From assembly GCA_039821645.1 (NCBI GenBank), contig JBCBNU010000024.1, forward strand, positions 1-36,649: DNA of 36,649 nucleotides, in the 5' to 3' direction. The position numbers and the translations under genes are program-made. The stretch is from CALBPI01 sp039821645 (lineage in GTDB: Bacteria > Pseudomonadota > Gammaproteobacteria > Steroidobacterales > Woeseiaceae). The notes beneath the pieces were generated by a model. The model saw only the letters and a program-made list of their open reading frames with translations, was not told where the DNA came from and did no database searches. This document shows, piece after piece, positions 1-7,934 of the stretch (the stretch's first letter is position 1; every line of letters starts with the position of its first letter).

Positions 1-550
1 TGACTTTTCCGGGGCCGAAGCAGGTGGGTCTGACAACTTCGCCGGTAAACTTGCCATCAACGACTTTCAACTGTGTACAGTACACACGATCGATTCCAAG
101 CTCGGCGGCGGCTTCGCGAACCTGATAGGGCATTGCGGAAGACACGATGGCTACGGAGTGCCCCATTTCTTGATGAGCTTCGATGAGCGCTCGGCTCTCG
201 GGATAGATGAGCCTCGCGATATGCTTGTGAAACACCTCGTCGGCGAACGCACCGTAGTCCTCTTCCGGTGTATCCCGCAGGAATTGCATCGCGCTCGCCA
301 TCATTGCGGAGAACCCGATGTTGCCCAGCCCAAAACGAGTCATGGTGCTCACCATCTCGGTCAGCTGGGCAAGGGTGAAATCTCCCCTGCGCAGTTGCTC
401 GCGAACAAGTACGGTCGCCGAATAACCGGCGATGATCGTGCCGTCAAAATCGAAGATCGCGGCAACCTTGGGCCCTTTCGGCCCGTCCAGAATCGGTTGA
501 ATCAGCGCGCGATGGGCACGCGCAGTGACTGATGTTTTGACTGAGCTCAT
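1..550 (-). CDS. HAD-IB family hydrolase (phosphoserine phosphatase-like), 3' end outside window
   Basis: Reading leftward from an ATG at 550, the frame stays open to the window edge, giving 183 residues of a longer protein. HAD motif I (FDFDGT, nucleophile Asp34 and general acid Asp36) and motif II (IVSSAM, about residues 135-140) are visible, with the spacing of the HAD-IB/SerB-like group. The later Lys and Asp/Asp motifs would lie beyond the edge. It is a cytosolic phosphatase by family. Many HAD-IB proteins are fused to a PlsC acyltransferase domain, and the missing 3' part would decide whether this one is. Its start overlaps the stop of the upstream glycerophosphodiesterase gene by 4 bp (ATGA), so the two are probably translationally coupled. 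The substrate cannot be read from the sequence. Confidence 0.85.
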   Translation of the reverse strand, partial: MSSVKTSVTARAHRALIQPILDGPKGPKVAAIFDFDGTIIAGYSATVLVREQLRRGDFTLAQLTEMVSTMTRFGLGNIGFSAMMASAMQFLRDTPEEDYGAFADEVFHKHIARLIYPESRALIEAHQEMGHSVAIVSSAMPYQVREAAAELGIDRVYCTQLKVVDGKFTGEVVRPTCFGPGKV

Positions 551-1491
551 AGGTTTTCCGCACCCAATTGCGTGAACAGCGAGACGCTGAGATCCGCGAA
601 GTCAGAGAATACGCCATCTATACCCTGTTTCATCAGCCACGCATGGAGTGCCTGAAAATCCGTGAAACCCCGCGGCAACGCATCGCGCCGCAGCGTGTAA
701 GGGTGAACCCGCAAGTCCAGGGCGTGCGCCCACTCCACCAGCGACGTTTCAAGAATGGCTTCATTCTCGACTGTATACAATTGCTCAACCCACGGGCCTA
801 TGGCGTTCACGACCCCCTTCAGTCCAACTAATCCAGGTTCGGTTAGCAGCTCGCTGTAGCGCGTCGTAGACTCGCCCCAGGTATCATCGGCAATGAGTTG
901 AACCATTGGATATCGAGGATTAAATTGTTCTCGTATCCTTATGTTTTCCTTGAGATCAAAACACTGAAGAAATACTTCCTCGGGGTGGTCACGATAGCCG
1001 TGCTTCGCGAGCGCATCGAGCACTAGTGCTGCTAAATCGACGCCCTCCTCGTGATGCCATGCGGGTCTCTTGATTTCGGGATAAACGCCTACCTCGCGTC
1101 CAGTTGATCGATTAAGACCGCTAATGAGCGCAAGTTCCTCGCTAAGCGTTGGGATAGTCAGGCCAGTGGGACCGGCTGGGAATCGTTCCGGGAATACCGG
1201 TTTCCCCGCAGCGTCAGTGCGCTCTGTCAGGCGAAGCTGCTTCAGTTCCTCAAGGTCAAAGTCGCGAGCGTAGAACCGACCATCGTCTCGTGCACGACCG
1301 GGAAATCGAATCGCAACGTCGGTGACGCGGTCGACATGAATGTCGTGCAAGACGACGCACTGGTCATCGCGTGTAGCGACGACATCCTGCTCCAGGAATG
1401 CGGCACCACTGGCATGCGCAAGGGCTTTGGCCGCCAAAGAATGCTCAGGCAGATATCCCGACGCGCCTCTGTGTGCGATGACGATGGGCAT
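547..1491 (-). CDS. glpQ: GlpQ-like glycerophosphodiester phosphodiesterase
   Basis: The family hydrolyses glycerophosphodiesters to glycerol-3-phosphate and an alcohol. The protein opens with the GDPD signature IAHRGASGYLPEHS (His7, Arg8, Glu16), followed by LEQD (Glu34, Asp36) and LHD (His49, Asp50), the metal and catalytic set. Over most of its length it resembles E. coli periplasmic GlpQ rather than the shorter cytoplasmic UgpQ. I chose the ATG at 1491, which begins right at the domain. An in-frame ATG at 1557 would add 22 residues (MGSHRLPLTAASVAGPRPQR...) and overlap the upstream gene by 25 bp. Neither start gives a hydrophobic signal peptide or lipobox, which is odd for a GlpQ-type enzyme. 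Neither start has a clear Shine-Dalgarno. It sits between a TIR-like gene and a HAD phosphatase gene on the same strand. Confidence 0.88.
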   Translation of the reverse strand: MPIVIAHRGASGYLPEHSLAAKALAHASGAAFLEQDVVATRDDQCVVLHDIHVDRVTDVAIRFPGRARDDGRFYARDFDLEELKQLRLTERTDAAGKPVFPERFPAGPTGLTIPTLSEELALISGLNRSTGREVGVYPEIKRPAWHHEEGVDLAALVLDALAKHGYRDHPEEVFLQCFDLKENIRIREQFNPRYPMVQLIADDTWGESTTRYSELLTEPGLVGLKGVVNAIGPWVEQLYTVENEAILETSLVEWAHALDLRVHPYTLRRDALPRGFTDFQALHAWLMKQGIDGVFSDFADLSVSLFTQLGAENL

Positions 1492-1532
1492 CGCGAAACG
1501 CTGCGGTCTTGGTCCAGCCACGCTCGCTGCCG

Positions 1533-1979
1533 TCAGGGGAAGTCGATGACTTCCCATCGCTGCGTGTCTTCATTGCGAGCCAAACGCTTTAGTGCGTCCA
1601 CCATCTCGCGCTCGTTCCAGTCGACGGTGTCGTCCGCACGTCCCGAGAGGTCGCCAGGTGTCACCGTGGTTCGTCCAAAAGCATGGATCAACAGTATTGG
1701 CTTGCCCATCGCTTTCGCTGCATTGATCTGAAACTCTGCCCAGTCGCGCTTTTCCTTCCAAATCGGCATCAGAAGGATGATGACCTCGCTCTCGTTGATC
1801 TGCCGTCTCAGTTCATCCTTGTAAGCCTCCATGCCGCCTGCCGGCTTAGTGTCGGGCTCACTCACATTGATGTAGTAGAACCGATCCACGCTTTCGAGAT
1901 ATTCGAACACACGCAAATAGTCGGCGTCCGCAGTGAACAGATGACTCACGAAAACGCGAATCGGGTTGTGCTCTGACAT
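1533..1979 (-). CDS. TIR-like (MTH538/ThsB-type) domain protein
   Basis: This is a 148-residue single-domain protein. It has the MTH538/ThsB TIR-like pattern: strand A with RVFVSH (residues 8-13), a middle strand with SEVIILLM, and a C-terminal W80-AEFQI segment followed by GKPILLIHAF. TIR-like proteins of this group act in cytosolic signalling or defence, making or breaking NAD-derived nucleotides. The position that usually carries Glu in the W-x3-E-I motif appears to be Gln84, with Glu82 two residues earlier; this is my alignment by eye. The ATG at 1979 is preferred over one at 2045, because the extra 22 residues do not look like part of the fold and a GGGGG stretch precedes 1979. It heads a probable operon with the GlpQ-like and HAD genes. 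No ThsA-like or other effector gene lies beside it in the window. Confidence 0.7.
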   Translation of the reverse strand: MSEHNPIRVFVSHLFTADADYLRVFEYLESVDRFYYINVSEPDTKPAGGMEAYKDELRRQINESEVIILLMPIWKEKRDWAEFQINAAKAMGKPILLIHAFGRTTVTPGDLSGRADDTVDWNEREMVDALKRLARNEDTQRWEVIDFP

Positions 1980-2091
1980 GTACGCCCCCGCGGAAACTAT
2001 TGTTCTAGCCAAATTGTAACCATGTACCCCACTGTTTGGCGACATTTCCCGGTAAACTACGCGAACGTGTAAGTTCCGGAAAAACCAACCG

Positions 2092-2829
2092 ATGCGGCTG
2101 GTCCTCTACAACATTCGATATGGCGTCGGCTTTGGCTTGTCGACCCACCTTCCGGTGCCTGGCGCAGGATACGTTCTGGGCAACGCCGGACACCTCGACA
2201 AGCTGATTGAATTTCTGAAGTCATTGGACCCGGATATTGTCGGTCTCATCGAGGTGGATACCGGTTCGATTCGCTCCCGCAACGTCAATCAGGCGGAACT
2301 GATCGCCGAGGCTCTGGGGCACCATAGTTCCTACGAAACCAAGTATGGTGCGGGCTCGATCAACCAGGTCGTACCGATCCTGCGCAAACAGGGCAACGCG
2401 TTCCTTGCCGCGCCGACTATCCACAATGAGCGATTCCACTATTTCGATACCGGCATCAAGAAACTGATCATCGAACTGGAACTCGATGATGTCGCGATCT
2501 TCTTAGTGCATTTGTCGCTGAAATACCGGCATCGACACCTGCAGCTTCGACACCTGTACGACCTCGTGGCCGAAAGCACGAAACCGGCCATGGTCGTAGG
2601 TGACTTCAACACGTTCTGGGGACAGAACGAAATTTATCTCTTCCAAAAGGCGGCCGGGCTCGAGAGCGCGAATACGGGCGCACTGGCATCGTATCCGAGC
2701 CGCAATCCGCGCAAGGAACTCGACTTCATTCTTTATCAACCCGGGATTCAAATCGATCATTTCGAGATTCCGGATGTACAGCTATCAGATCACCTTCCAT
2801 TGGTGTGTGACTTTACCGTCACGACTTGA
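2092..2829 (+). CDS. Endonuclease/exonuclease/phosphatase (EEP) family protein
   Basis: This 245-residue protein carries the complete EEP/DNase I-like metallohydrolase set: Asn7 (YNIRYG), Glu54 and Asp56 (IGLIEVD-like segment), His140 (LVHLSLK), GDFNT at 170-174, Asp211 (ELDFIL) and the terminal SDHLPL (Asp223-His224). The fold cleaves phosphodiester or phosphomonoester bonds in nucleic acids, inositol phosphates or lipids. The sequence does not say which, and I do not see the DNA-contacting insertions of XthA. No signal peptide is present, so it is probably cytosolic. It is transcribed divergently from the TIR-like gene across a 112-bp gap. A GGAA element lies about 9 bases before the ATG. 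fadJ follows after 15 bp, so the two may be cotranscribed. Confidence 0.85.
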   Translation: MRLVLYNIRYGVGFGLSTHLPVPGAGYVLGNAGHLDKLIEFLKSLDPDIVGLIEVDTGSIRSRNVNQAELIAEALGHHSSYETKYGAGSINQVVPILRKQGNAFLAAPTIHNERFHYFDTGIKKLIIELELDDVAIFLVHLSLKYRHRHLQLRHLYDLVAESTKPAMVVGDFNTFWGQNEIYLFQKAAGLESANTGALASYPSRNPRKELDFILYQPGIQIDHFEIPDVQLSDHLPLVCDFTVTT

Positions 2830-2844
2830 ATTCAGGGGACTTAT

Positions 2845-4881
2845 ATGAAGACGTTTGAGCACTGGCGTAGCGAGCGCGATGCCGAAAACCGACTCTGGCT
2901 CACCATCGACAAGGCGGACAGCGGCGCCAATGTATTAAGCGGGCCCGTATTGCAGGAATTGGATGCACTGCTGGATGAGGCGTACACCAACCCACCCAAA
3001 GCATTGATGATCAGCTCGGCGAAAAAGAGCGGGTTCATCATGGGCGCCGACATTAATGAGTTTACGGTGCTGGAGAACGAGCAGCAGGCGTACGAGCTAG
3101 TGCGTTTAGGTCAACAAGTCCTCGATCGACTTGAAAATGCCGTTTTCCCGACCGTTGCGATCGTCGATGGTTACGCACTAGGCGGTGGGCTCGAACTCGC
3201 CATGGCCTGCCATTACCGCATCGCCGCGGACGGCGACAAGAAAGTGATAGGTCTTCCTGAGGTGAAACTCGGTATCCACCCCGGATTTGGTGGAACCGTG
3301 CGTGCAGTGCAACTCGCGGGTGTGACCGAGGCGATGCCTCTGATGCTGACCGGAAAGTCGCTGACGCCGGCAAAGGCGCAGCGCATTGGTCTGGTCGATC
3401 GCGTGGTCGCCCGAGATAAAATGCGCGACGCCGCAATTTCGATTGCCGACGATCAACCCTCACAGCGTCAAGCACCCTTCATGCAACGTTTGCTCAATTT
3501 CGCGCCGATTCGCGGGTTTATTGCGGGCAAAATCGAGGACGAGACACGCGCAAAAGCGCGTCCAGACCACTACCCAGCACCTTTCGCCATTATCGACCTC
3601 TGGCGCCAGTACGGCGCAAACGTTCGCCGGGGCTACGAAGCGGAGGCTCGCTCCATCGCTCGACTCATGGTGGGACAAACCGCTCAAAACCTGGTTCGCG
3701 TGTTCTTCCTGCAAAACGCATTAAAGGCGCAGGGCAGTAAGCCAGAGCAACGTGTGTCCCGGGTACACGTGATTGGCGCCGGTGTGATGGGTGGCGACAT
3801 TGCGGCTTGGTGCGCCTTGCAAGGCATGCATGTCTCGCTGCAGGACCGCGAGGAGCAATACGTGACGCCAGCGATGGAACGTGCACAAAAACTCTTTGAG
3901 AAACGCGTGCGAGATCCACAAAAGCGCAAAGAAGTCTCCGCGAGACTGGTAGCAGATGTTGAGGCTGCTCACGTTAGCGAAGCGGATCTTGTGATCGAAG
4001 CGATTTTTGAAAATCTGGAGGCAAAGCTGGCGCTCTATGACCAGGTCATACCCAAGATGAAAGCCGGCGCCCTCCTCGCGACCAATACAAGCAGCATTCC
4101 GTTAGAAACACTTCGCGAGCGATTGCCGGAACCGCAGCGGTTTATCGGCATCCACTTTTTCAATCCGGTCGCGATGATGCCACTAGTAGAGGTCATCAAA
4201 AGCTCGGATACCGCCCAAGGTGCGATCGATATCGGTACTGACTTCGTCAAGCGGATTGGAAAGTCGCCCTTGGTCTGCAGCAGTGCGCCTGGCTTTGTCG
4301 TGAATCGAATTTTGGCACCCTATATGGGGGAAGCATTCCGCCTTGCAGAATCTGGCGTGGCACTACCCGCGATTGACGATGCTGCGGTTGCGTTTGGCAT
4401 GCCGATAGGCCCTGTCGAACTTGCGGATTCGGTCGGCCTGGACGTCGGTCTCAGCGTTGCCCGCATACTCGGCGGAGACGAAGCAGATAGTAGCGAACTC
4501 GCGACTATGGTCGCGGCCGGCAATTTGGGTCGCAAGACCGGCAAAGGATTCTACGAATGGGTCGACGGGAAACCTGTTAAATCAAAAAGTGGCTCGGCTG
4601 CGCCATCGGACATCGACGATCGCTTGATCCTTTCGATGGTCAACGAAGCTGTGGACTGCCGCGCTGAAGGTGTGGTCGAAGATGATGATTTGCTCGACGC
4701 AGGTGTCATTTTTGGAACTGGTTTCGCGCCTTTCCGTGGCGGACCGTTGCATTATTGTCGCGAAAGAGGCGTCGAGGACGTAAGACAAGCGCTGAATGCA
4801 CTGGCTGACACCCACGGAGATCGTTTCAGACCGAACGAGCAGGCTTGGGATGCCTTTGAGGAACAAGCCAACGCGCGTTGA
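2845..4881 (+). CDS. fadJ: Multifunctional fatty-acid oxidation protein (enoyl-CoA hydratase / 3-hydroxyacyl-CoA dehydrogenase)
   Basis: The protein catalyses two beta-oxidation steps, enoyl-CoA hydration and NAD-dependent 3-hydroxyacyl-CoA oxidation. The N-terminal crotonase domain has the oxyanion-hole and catalytic segments DGYALGGGLE (Glu117) and LPEVKLGIHPGFGGT (Glu139). A Rossmann motif VIGAGVMGG near residue 310 starts the dehydrogenase domain, GIHFFNP carries its catalytic His, and two C-terminal dehydrogenase repeats follow (PIGPVELAD, GKGFYEW). At 678 residues it is somewhat shorter than E. coli FadB or FadJ (about 714-729), and I cannot separate FadB from FadJ firmly. No thiolase gene (fadA/fadI) lies next to it, which is unusual. 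AGGGG precedes the ATG by about 7 bases. Confidence 0.93.
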   Translation: MKTFEHWRSERDAENRLWLTIDKADSGANVLSGPVLQELDALLDEAYTNPPKALMISSAKKSGFIMGADINEFTVLENEQQAYELVRLGQQVLDRLENAVFPTVAIVDGYALGGGLELAMACHYRIAADGDKKVIGLPEVKLGIHPGFGGTVRAVQLAGVTEAMPLMLTGKSLTPAKAQRIGLVDRVVARDKMRDAAISIADDQPSQRQAPFMQRLLNFAPIRGFIAGKIEDETRAKARPDHYPAPFAIIDLWRQYGANVRRGYEAEARSIARLMVGQTAQNLVRVFFLQNALKAQGSKPEQRVSRVHVIGAGVMGGDIAAWCALQGMHVSLQDREEQYVTPAMERAQKLFEKRVRDPQKRKEVSARLVADVEAAHVSEADLVIEAIFENLEAKLALYDQVIPKMKAGALLATNTSSIPLETLRERLPEPQRFIGIHFFNPVAMMPLVEVIKSSDTAQGAIDIGTDFVKRIGKSPLVCSSAPGFVVNRILAPYMGEAFRLAESGVALPAIDDAAVAFGMPIGPVELADSVGLDVGLSVARILGGDEADSSELATMVAAGNLGRKTGKGFYEWVDGKPVKSKSGSAAPSDIDDRLILSMVNEAVDCRAEGVVEDDDLLDAGVIFGTGFAPFRGGPLHYCRERGVEDVRQALNALADTHGDRFRPNEQAWDAFEEQANAR

Positions 4882-4890
4882 TGTGCAAGC

Positions 4891-4924
4891 TGCGCGCGCC
4901 TCAGAGTGTTAGACTGCGCGCGCA
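4891..4924. repeat. GC-rich inverted repeat between fadJ and the cNMP-rhodanese gene
   Basis: TGCGCGCGC (4891-4899) is perfectly complementary to GCGCGCGCA (4916-4924) across a 16-base loop. The dyad fills most of the 58-bp gap after fadJ. There is no following T-run, so it is not a standard intrinsic terminator. It could be an mRNA-stabilising hairpin after fadJ or part of a regulatory site for the next gene. Confidence 0.55.
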
Positions 4925-4939
4925 CGTTGAAGCTTTCAG

Positions 4940-5977
4940 ATGACCGAAAACACACTAAAAATCGACGATCTTCGGAGATTCTCTCCGCTGGACGGTCTTA
5001 AAGCCGAGAATCTGACTGCGCTCGCCAAGAAGACGCTGGTGCGAACGCTCGAGCCGTCTCAGCTGCTGTTCAGCGAAGGCGATACGGAGAAAAAGACCTA
5101 CTACATCGTTAGTGGCACCGTTGAGCTCATCGAGCAAGGTAGTGTTGTTGAGATCCTGGATGGAGGGTCGCCTCGGACCAGAAACCCCCTGGCGCCGCTA
5201 TTGCCGCGGCGCTACAGCGCTCGCGCGAAAGACCGGGTCTCGTACCTGCAAATCGATAGCGATTTACTCGATGTCATGTTGACCTGGGATCAAACCGGCA
5301 CCTACGAGGTCGGCGAGTTCCAGGAGGAGATCGAGACAGGCGACGATTGGATGACAAAATTGCTGCGAAGCAAGGCGTTCCACAAGATTCCGCCCGCCAA
5401 CATCCAGGCGATCTTCATGCGGATGCAACAGGTGAACTTCAAAGCCGGTGACCAGATCATCAAGCAGGGAACCGACGGCGATTTCTTTTATGTGCTTACC
5501 CGCGGCACTGCGGTGGTCACACGTGAGACGCCCTTGAATCGCGAAGGAATCCGACTGGCAGAGCTTCATGTCGGCGACACGTTCGGTGAAGAGGCGCTGA
5601 TCGCCGACTCCAAACGCAACGCCACCGTCACTATGGCGACCGACGGGTCGGTCATGCGACTCAATAAAGATGACTTTCGCACGCTGCTCAACGAGCCCAT
5701 GCTCGAGTGGGTCGATATGGCCGAGGCGCAGCAGATCGTTGATCGAGGTGGGGTCTGGTTGGACGTCCGACTCCCGAGCGAATTTCAAAACTTCAGCAAG
5801 CCCGGAGCGGTCAACATGCCGCTTTACTTCATCCGCTTGAAGCTGAGCACTCTGGACCCGGCAACCCCTTACGTCGTATGTTGCGACACCGGCCGTCGCA
5901 GCTCCGCCGGTGCTTACATCATGAATGAGCGCGGATTTAAGACTTTCGTTTTGAAGGGCGGATTAGCACAGGGCTGA
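4940..5977 (+). CDS. Double cyclic-nucleotide-binding-like domain protein with C-terminal rhodanese
   Basis: The 345-residue protein has three parts. Residues ~15-110 form a degenerate cNMP-binding-like beta-roll. Residues ~140-250 form a better conserved one whose phosphate-binding cassette reads FGEEALIADSKRNATV, keeping the Glu and Arg that bind cyclic nucleotide phosphate and ribose. Residues ~255-345 form a rhodanese domain with the active-site loop CDTGRRS, whose first residue is the sulfur-carrying Cys. No DNA-binding or kinase domain is present and there is no signal peptide, so it is probably a cytosolic sensor or sulfurtransferase. The fusion suggests a link between a cyclic nucleotide signal and persulfide chemistry; that is inference. 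Its 3' end faces the PilZ-like gene with a 13-bp gap. Confidence 0.82.
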   Translation: MTENTLKIDDLRRFSPLDGLKAENLTALAKKTLVRTLEPSQLLFSEGDTEKKTYYIVSGTVELIEQGSVVEILDGGSPRTRNPLAPLLPRRYSARAKDRVSYLQIDSDLLDVMLTWDQTGTYEVGEFQEEIETGDDWMTKLLRSKAFHKIPPANIQAIFMRMQQVNFKAGDQIIKQGTDGDFFYVLTRGTAVVTRETPLNREGIRLAELHVGDTFGEEALIADSKRNATVTMATDGSVMRLNKDDFRTLLNEPMLEWVDMAEAQQIVDRGGVWLDVRLPSEFQNFSKPGAVNMPLYFIRLKLSTLDPATPYVVCCDTGRRSSAGAYIMNERGFKTFVLKGGLAQG

Positions 5978-5990
5978 TCGTTACCAATCG

Positions 5991-6329
5991 CTACATCGTA
6001 TGGGTCGCTTTATCCCCACCAAGCGCACCGGCCAGGTAGTTTTCGATTTTCTTCATCGTGTTTCCCTGGTCCTGCTCCGAAAATTGGACGCCGATGCCCG
6101 CGGTTCGCTGGCCCTGGGCACCTTTTGGGGTGATCCAGATGACTTTGCCCGCGACAGGCAAGCGTTCGTCTTCGCCCATAAGGTTCAACAACATGAAGAC
6201 CTCGTCACCCAGCCGATAAGAACTGTTGGTGGGAATAAACAACCCGCCATTCTTCACAAAGGGCATATACGCGAGGTAGAGCGCGCTCTTGTCCTTGATT
6301 GTCAGTTGCAGAAGGCCTGGTTTCGTCAT
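5991..6329 (-). CDS. pilZ: PilZ domain protein, type IV pilus PilZ type
   Basis: This 112-residue single-domain protein is encoded just downstream of holB, the usual location of the type IV pilus PilZ gene in gammaproteobacteria. The central beta-barrel is recognisable (LGDEVFMLLNLMGED, VAGKVIWITPKG, GIGVQFSEQD). The RxxxR and (D/N)xSxxG motifs that bind c-di-GMP in canonical PilZ domains are not seen; the second motif is replaced by KNGGLFIP. That matches the non-binding PilZ group, which supports pilus assembly through protein contacts, known from Pseudomonas and Xanthomonas. It is likely cytosolic, at the pilus base. It is probably the last gene of the fab-holB transcript, 31 bp after the holB stop. 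Confidence 0.85.
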   Translation of the reverse strand: MTKPGLLQLTIKDKSALYLAYMPFVKNGGLFIPTNSSYRLGDEVFMLLNLMGEDERLPVAGKVIWITPKGAQGQRTAGIGVQFSEQDQGNTMKKIENYLAGALGGDKATHTM

Positions 6330-6360
6330 GTCTCAGTCGTTTTTCGATTTAACGTTGCGG

Positions 6361-7293
6361 TTATGCCGCGTTGGCGAACCTTTGCGACCATGGGGCCAGC
6401 AGGTTTTCCAGCATCAGCTCCATGTTAAAACTGCCGCTCTGCAAGCGTGTCGCGCGATTCAGGACATCTAGATAACAAAAGAGCCCCCTTAGGTCTATGA
6501 CATAACCTGAAAAGTCTGACGTGATTCCCATTTCCACCCCATTTCGCGCTCGGATCAGCTCAATCGCCGTTTTGCGAAGTGCATTCAGAATCTCGGCAAA
6601 CTCAAGCTCGTTCAGCTCGCTAGCCAATTCAAACCGTGAACCTCGTCCCGAAAGCAAACCCTGCAGACCCTGGTTCAGGCGGTGCAGTCTCTCGATTTTG
6701 CCCGAGGAAATCAGAGATTCGGCGTCCAACGGGGAGCCGTTGGTCCAGGCCAGCGCCTGCGCGGCCATTTTCTGCTCGTGACCCTGAGTCTTGAGCCAGT
6801 CCAGTGCGACATCCGGTTTTGGTGGATCAACCGAGACACGTTCGCACCGGCTCAGTACCGTCGCTGGCAGACGACTTGGCTCGTGGCTGATCAACATTAA
6901 CCAACGTTCGGATACCGGTTCTTCCAGAGTCTTCAGCAACGCATTAGCAGCAGCAATCGTCATTGATTCGGCAGGCACAATCACTGCGACCTTTCCCGCT
7001 TGGCCGTGGCTTGACAGAGTCATCCACTGACCTAGCTCCCGAATCTGATCCACCGATATTGTGGTCTTATTGTCCTCGGGCGTAACCACCATCAGATCAG
7101 GAACGGATTGCATAGCGAGTTCGAGCTTCTGCGGCGCTGGTAAGCCGAGCAGTGATGAGACGAGATGCTCGGCGAGTTGGAGTTTTCCGATCCCCGATGG
7201 CCCCGACACGAGAAGCGCATGGCTTAGCCGCCCAGTTTCAATTCTTTGGGTCAGCGATTCGGAGACGTCGACGGTCCACGGGAAAGACGTCAT
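6361..7293 (-). CDS. holB: DNA polymerase III subunit delta'
   Basis: HolB is the delta' subunit of the clamp loader that places the beta clamp on primed DNA. The protein has the RuvB-like AAA+ fold: SHALLVSGPSGIGKLQLAEH is the modified P-loop, then DQIRELGQWM, and a segment NALLKTLEEP with sensor-1-like SRLPATVLSRCERV (the SRC motif conserved in clamp loader subunits). The P-loop GPSGIGKLQ lacks the usual Thr/Ser after Lys, in keeping with delta' not hydrolysing ATP. I use the ATG at 7293: it overlaps the tmk stop by 4 bp and is preceded by GGTGGGA. An ATG at 7305 is possible. The length, about 310 aa, is typical. No zinc-binding cysteine cluster is seen. Confidence 0.93.
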   Translation of the reverse strand: MTSFPWTVDVSESLTQRIETGRLSHALLVSGPSGIGKLQLAEHLVSSLLGLPAPQKLELAMQSVPDLMVVTPEDNKTTISVDQIRELGQWMTLSSHGQAGKVAVIVPAESMTIAAANALLKTLEEPVSERWLMLISHEPSRLPATVLSRCERVSVDPPKPDVALDWLKTQGHEQKMAAQALAWTNGSPLDAESLISSGKIERLHRLNQGLQGLLSGRGSRFELASELNELEFAEILNALRKTAIELIRARNGVEMGITSDFSGYVIDLRGLFCYLDVLNRATRLQSGSFNMELMLENLLAPWSQRFANAA

Positions 7294-7931
7294 AGATCCC
7301 ACCATCGCGCAATCATGTCCTCCGCAATCCGATTGATTTGCTGTCGAACGCCATCAATGTCCTCGTTAGCGTCGACCGAATAGAACCGTTCAGGAGATGC
7401 TGTCGCCAGTTCGGTGTAGCCTTTCGCGACCCTTCTGAAGAAGGAAACACGCTCAGCCTCGATTCGATCGCTGGCCGATTTGCGACGCTTCAAGCGGCGC
7501 GCCATCGTCTCTTCGCTAGCCTCCAGTAGAATCGTTGCGTCTGGCCACAAATCAGGGTGCACGAGTTCGCTCAGTGTCTGAATGGGCTCGAACGAGAATC
7601 CCCGACCATATCCCTGATAGGCAAATGTCGCATCAGTAAACCTGTCAGAGATCACCCACTGACCCAGTTCGATCGCGGGTCGAATGGTCTCCTGCACATT
7701 CTGCGAACGTGCTGCAAACATCATCAGGAGTTCTGTAGTTTCGGATACCGACTCGTCGTAATGCGCGAGCACCAGTTCCCGAATCTTCTCGGCCATAGCG
7801 GTACCGCCTGGTTCACGTGTTTGGACGCACTCCACGCCTTTGCGCTCTAGCGCCTCAATGAGCATTGTCAACGCCGTCGTCTTGCCGACTCCTTCGAGCC
7901 CCTCGAAAGTGATGAACCGCCCTGCCCGCAT
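7290..7931 (-). CDS. tmk: Thymidylate kinase
   Basis: Tmk phosphorylates dTMP to dTDP for DNA synthesis. The 213-residue protein has the P-loop FEGLEGVGKTT (residues 8-18), TREPGG for dTMP binding, SDRFTDATFAYQGYGRG (the DR motif), and the LID region ARRLKRRKSASDRIEAE. Length and motifs are those of bacterial Tmk with a basic LID. AGGAAA lies 8 bases before the ATG. The gene starts 3 bp after the mltG stop and overlaps holB by 4 bp, the standard mltG-tmk-holB order, so coupling is likely. Confidence 0.96.
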   Translation of the reverse strand: MRAGRFITFEGLEGVGKTTALTMLIEALERKGVECVQTREPGGTAMAEKIRELVLAHYDESVSETTELLMMFAARSQNVQETIRPAIELGQWVISDRFTDATFAYQGYGRGFSFEPIQTLSELVHPDLWPDATILLEASEETMARRLKRRKSASDRIEAERVSFFRRVAKGYTELATASPERFYSVDANEDIDGVRQQINRIAEDMIARWWDL

Positions 7932-7934
7932 TCG

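Noticed and set aside
5264..5788. 174-residue minus-strand frame opposite the cNMP-rhodanese gene
   Set aside because: It is antisense to a gene with clear domains and resembles no family.
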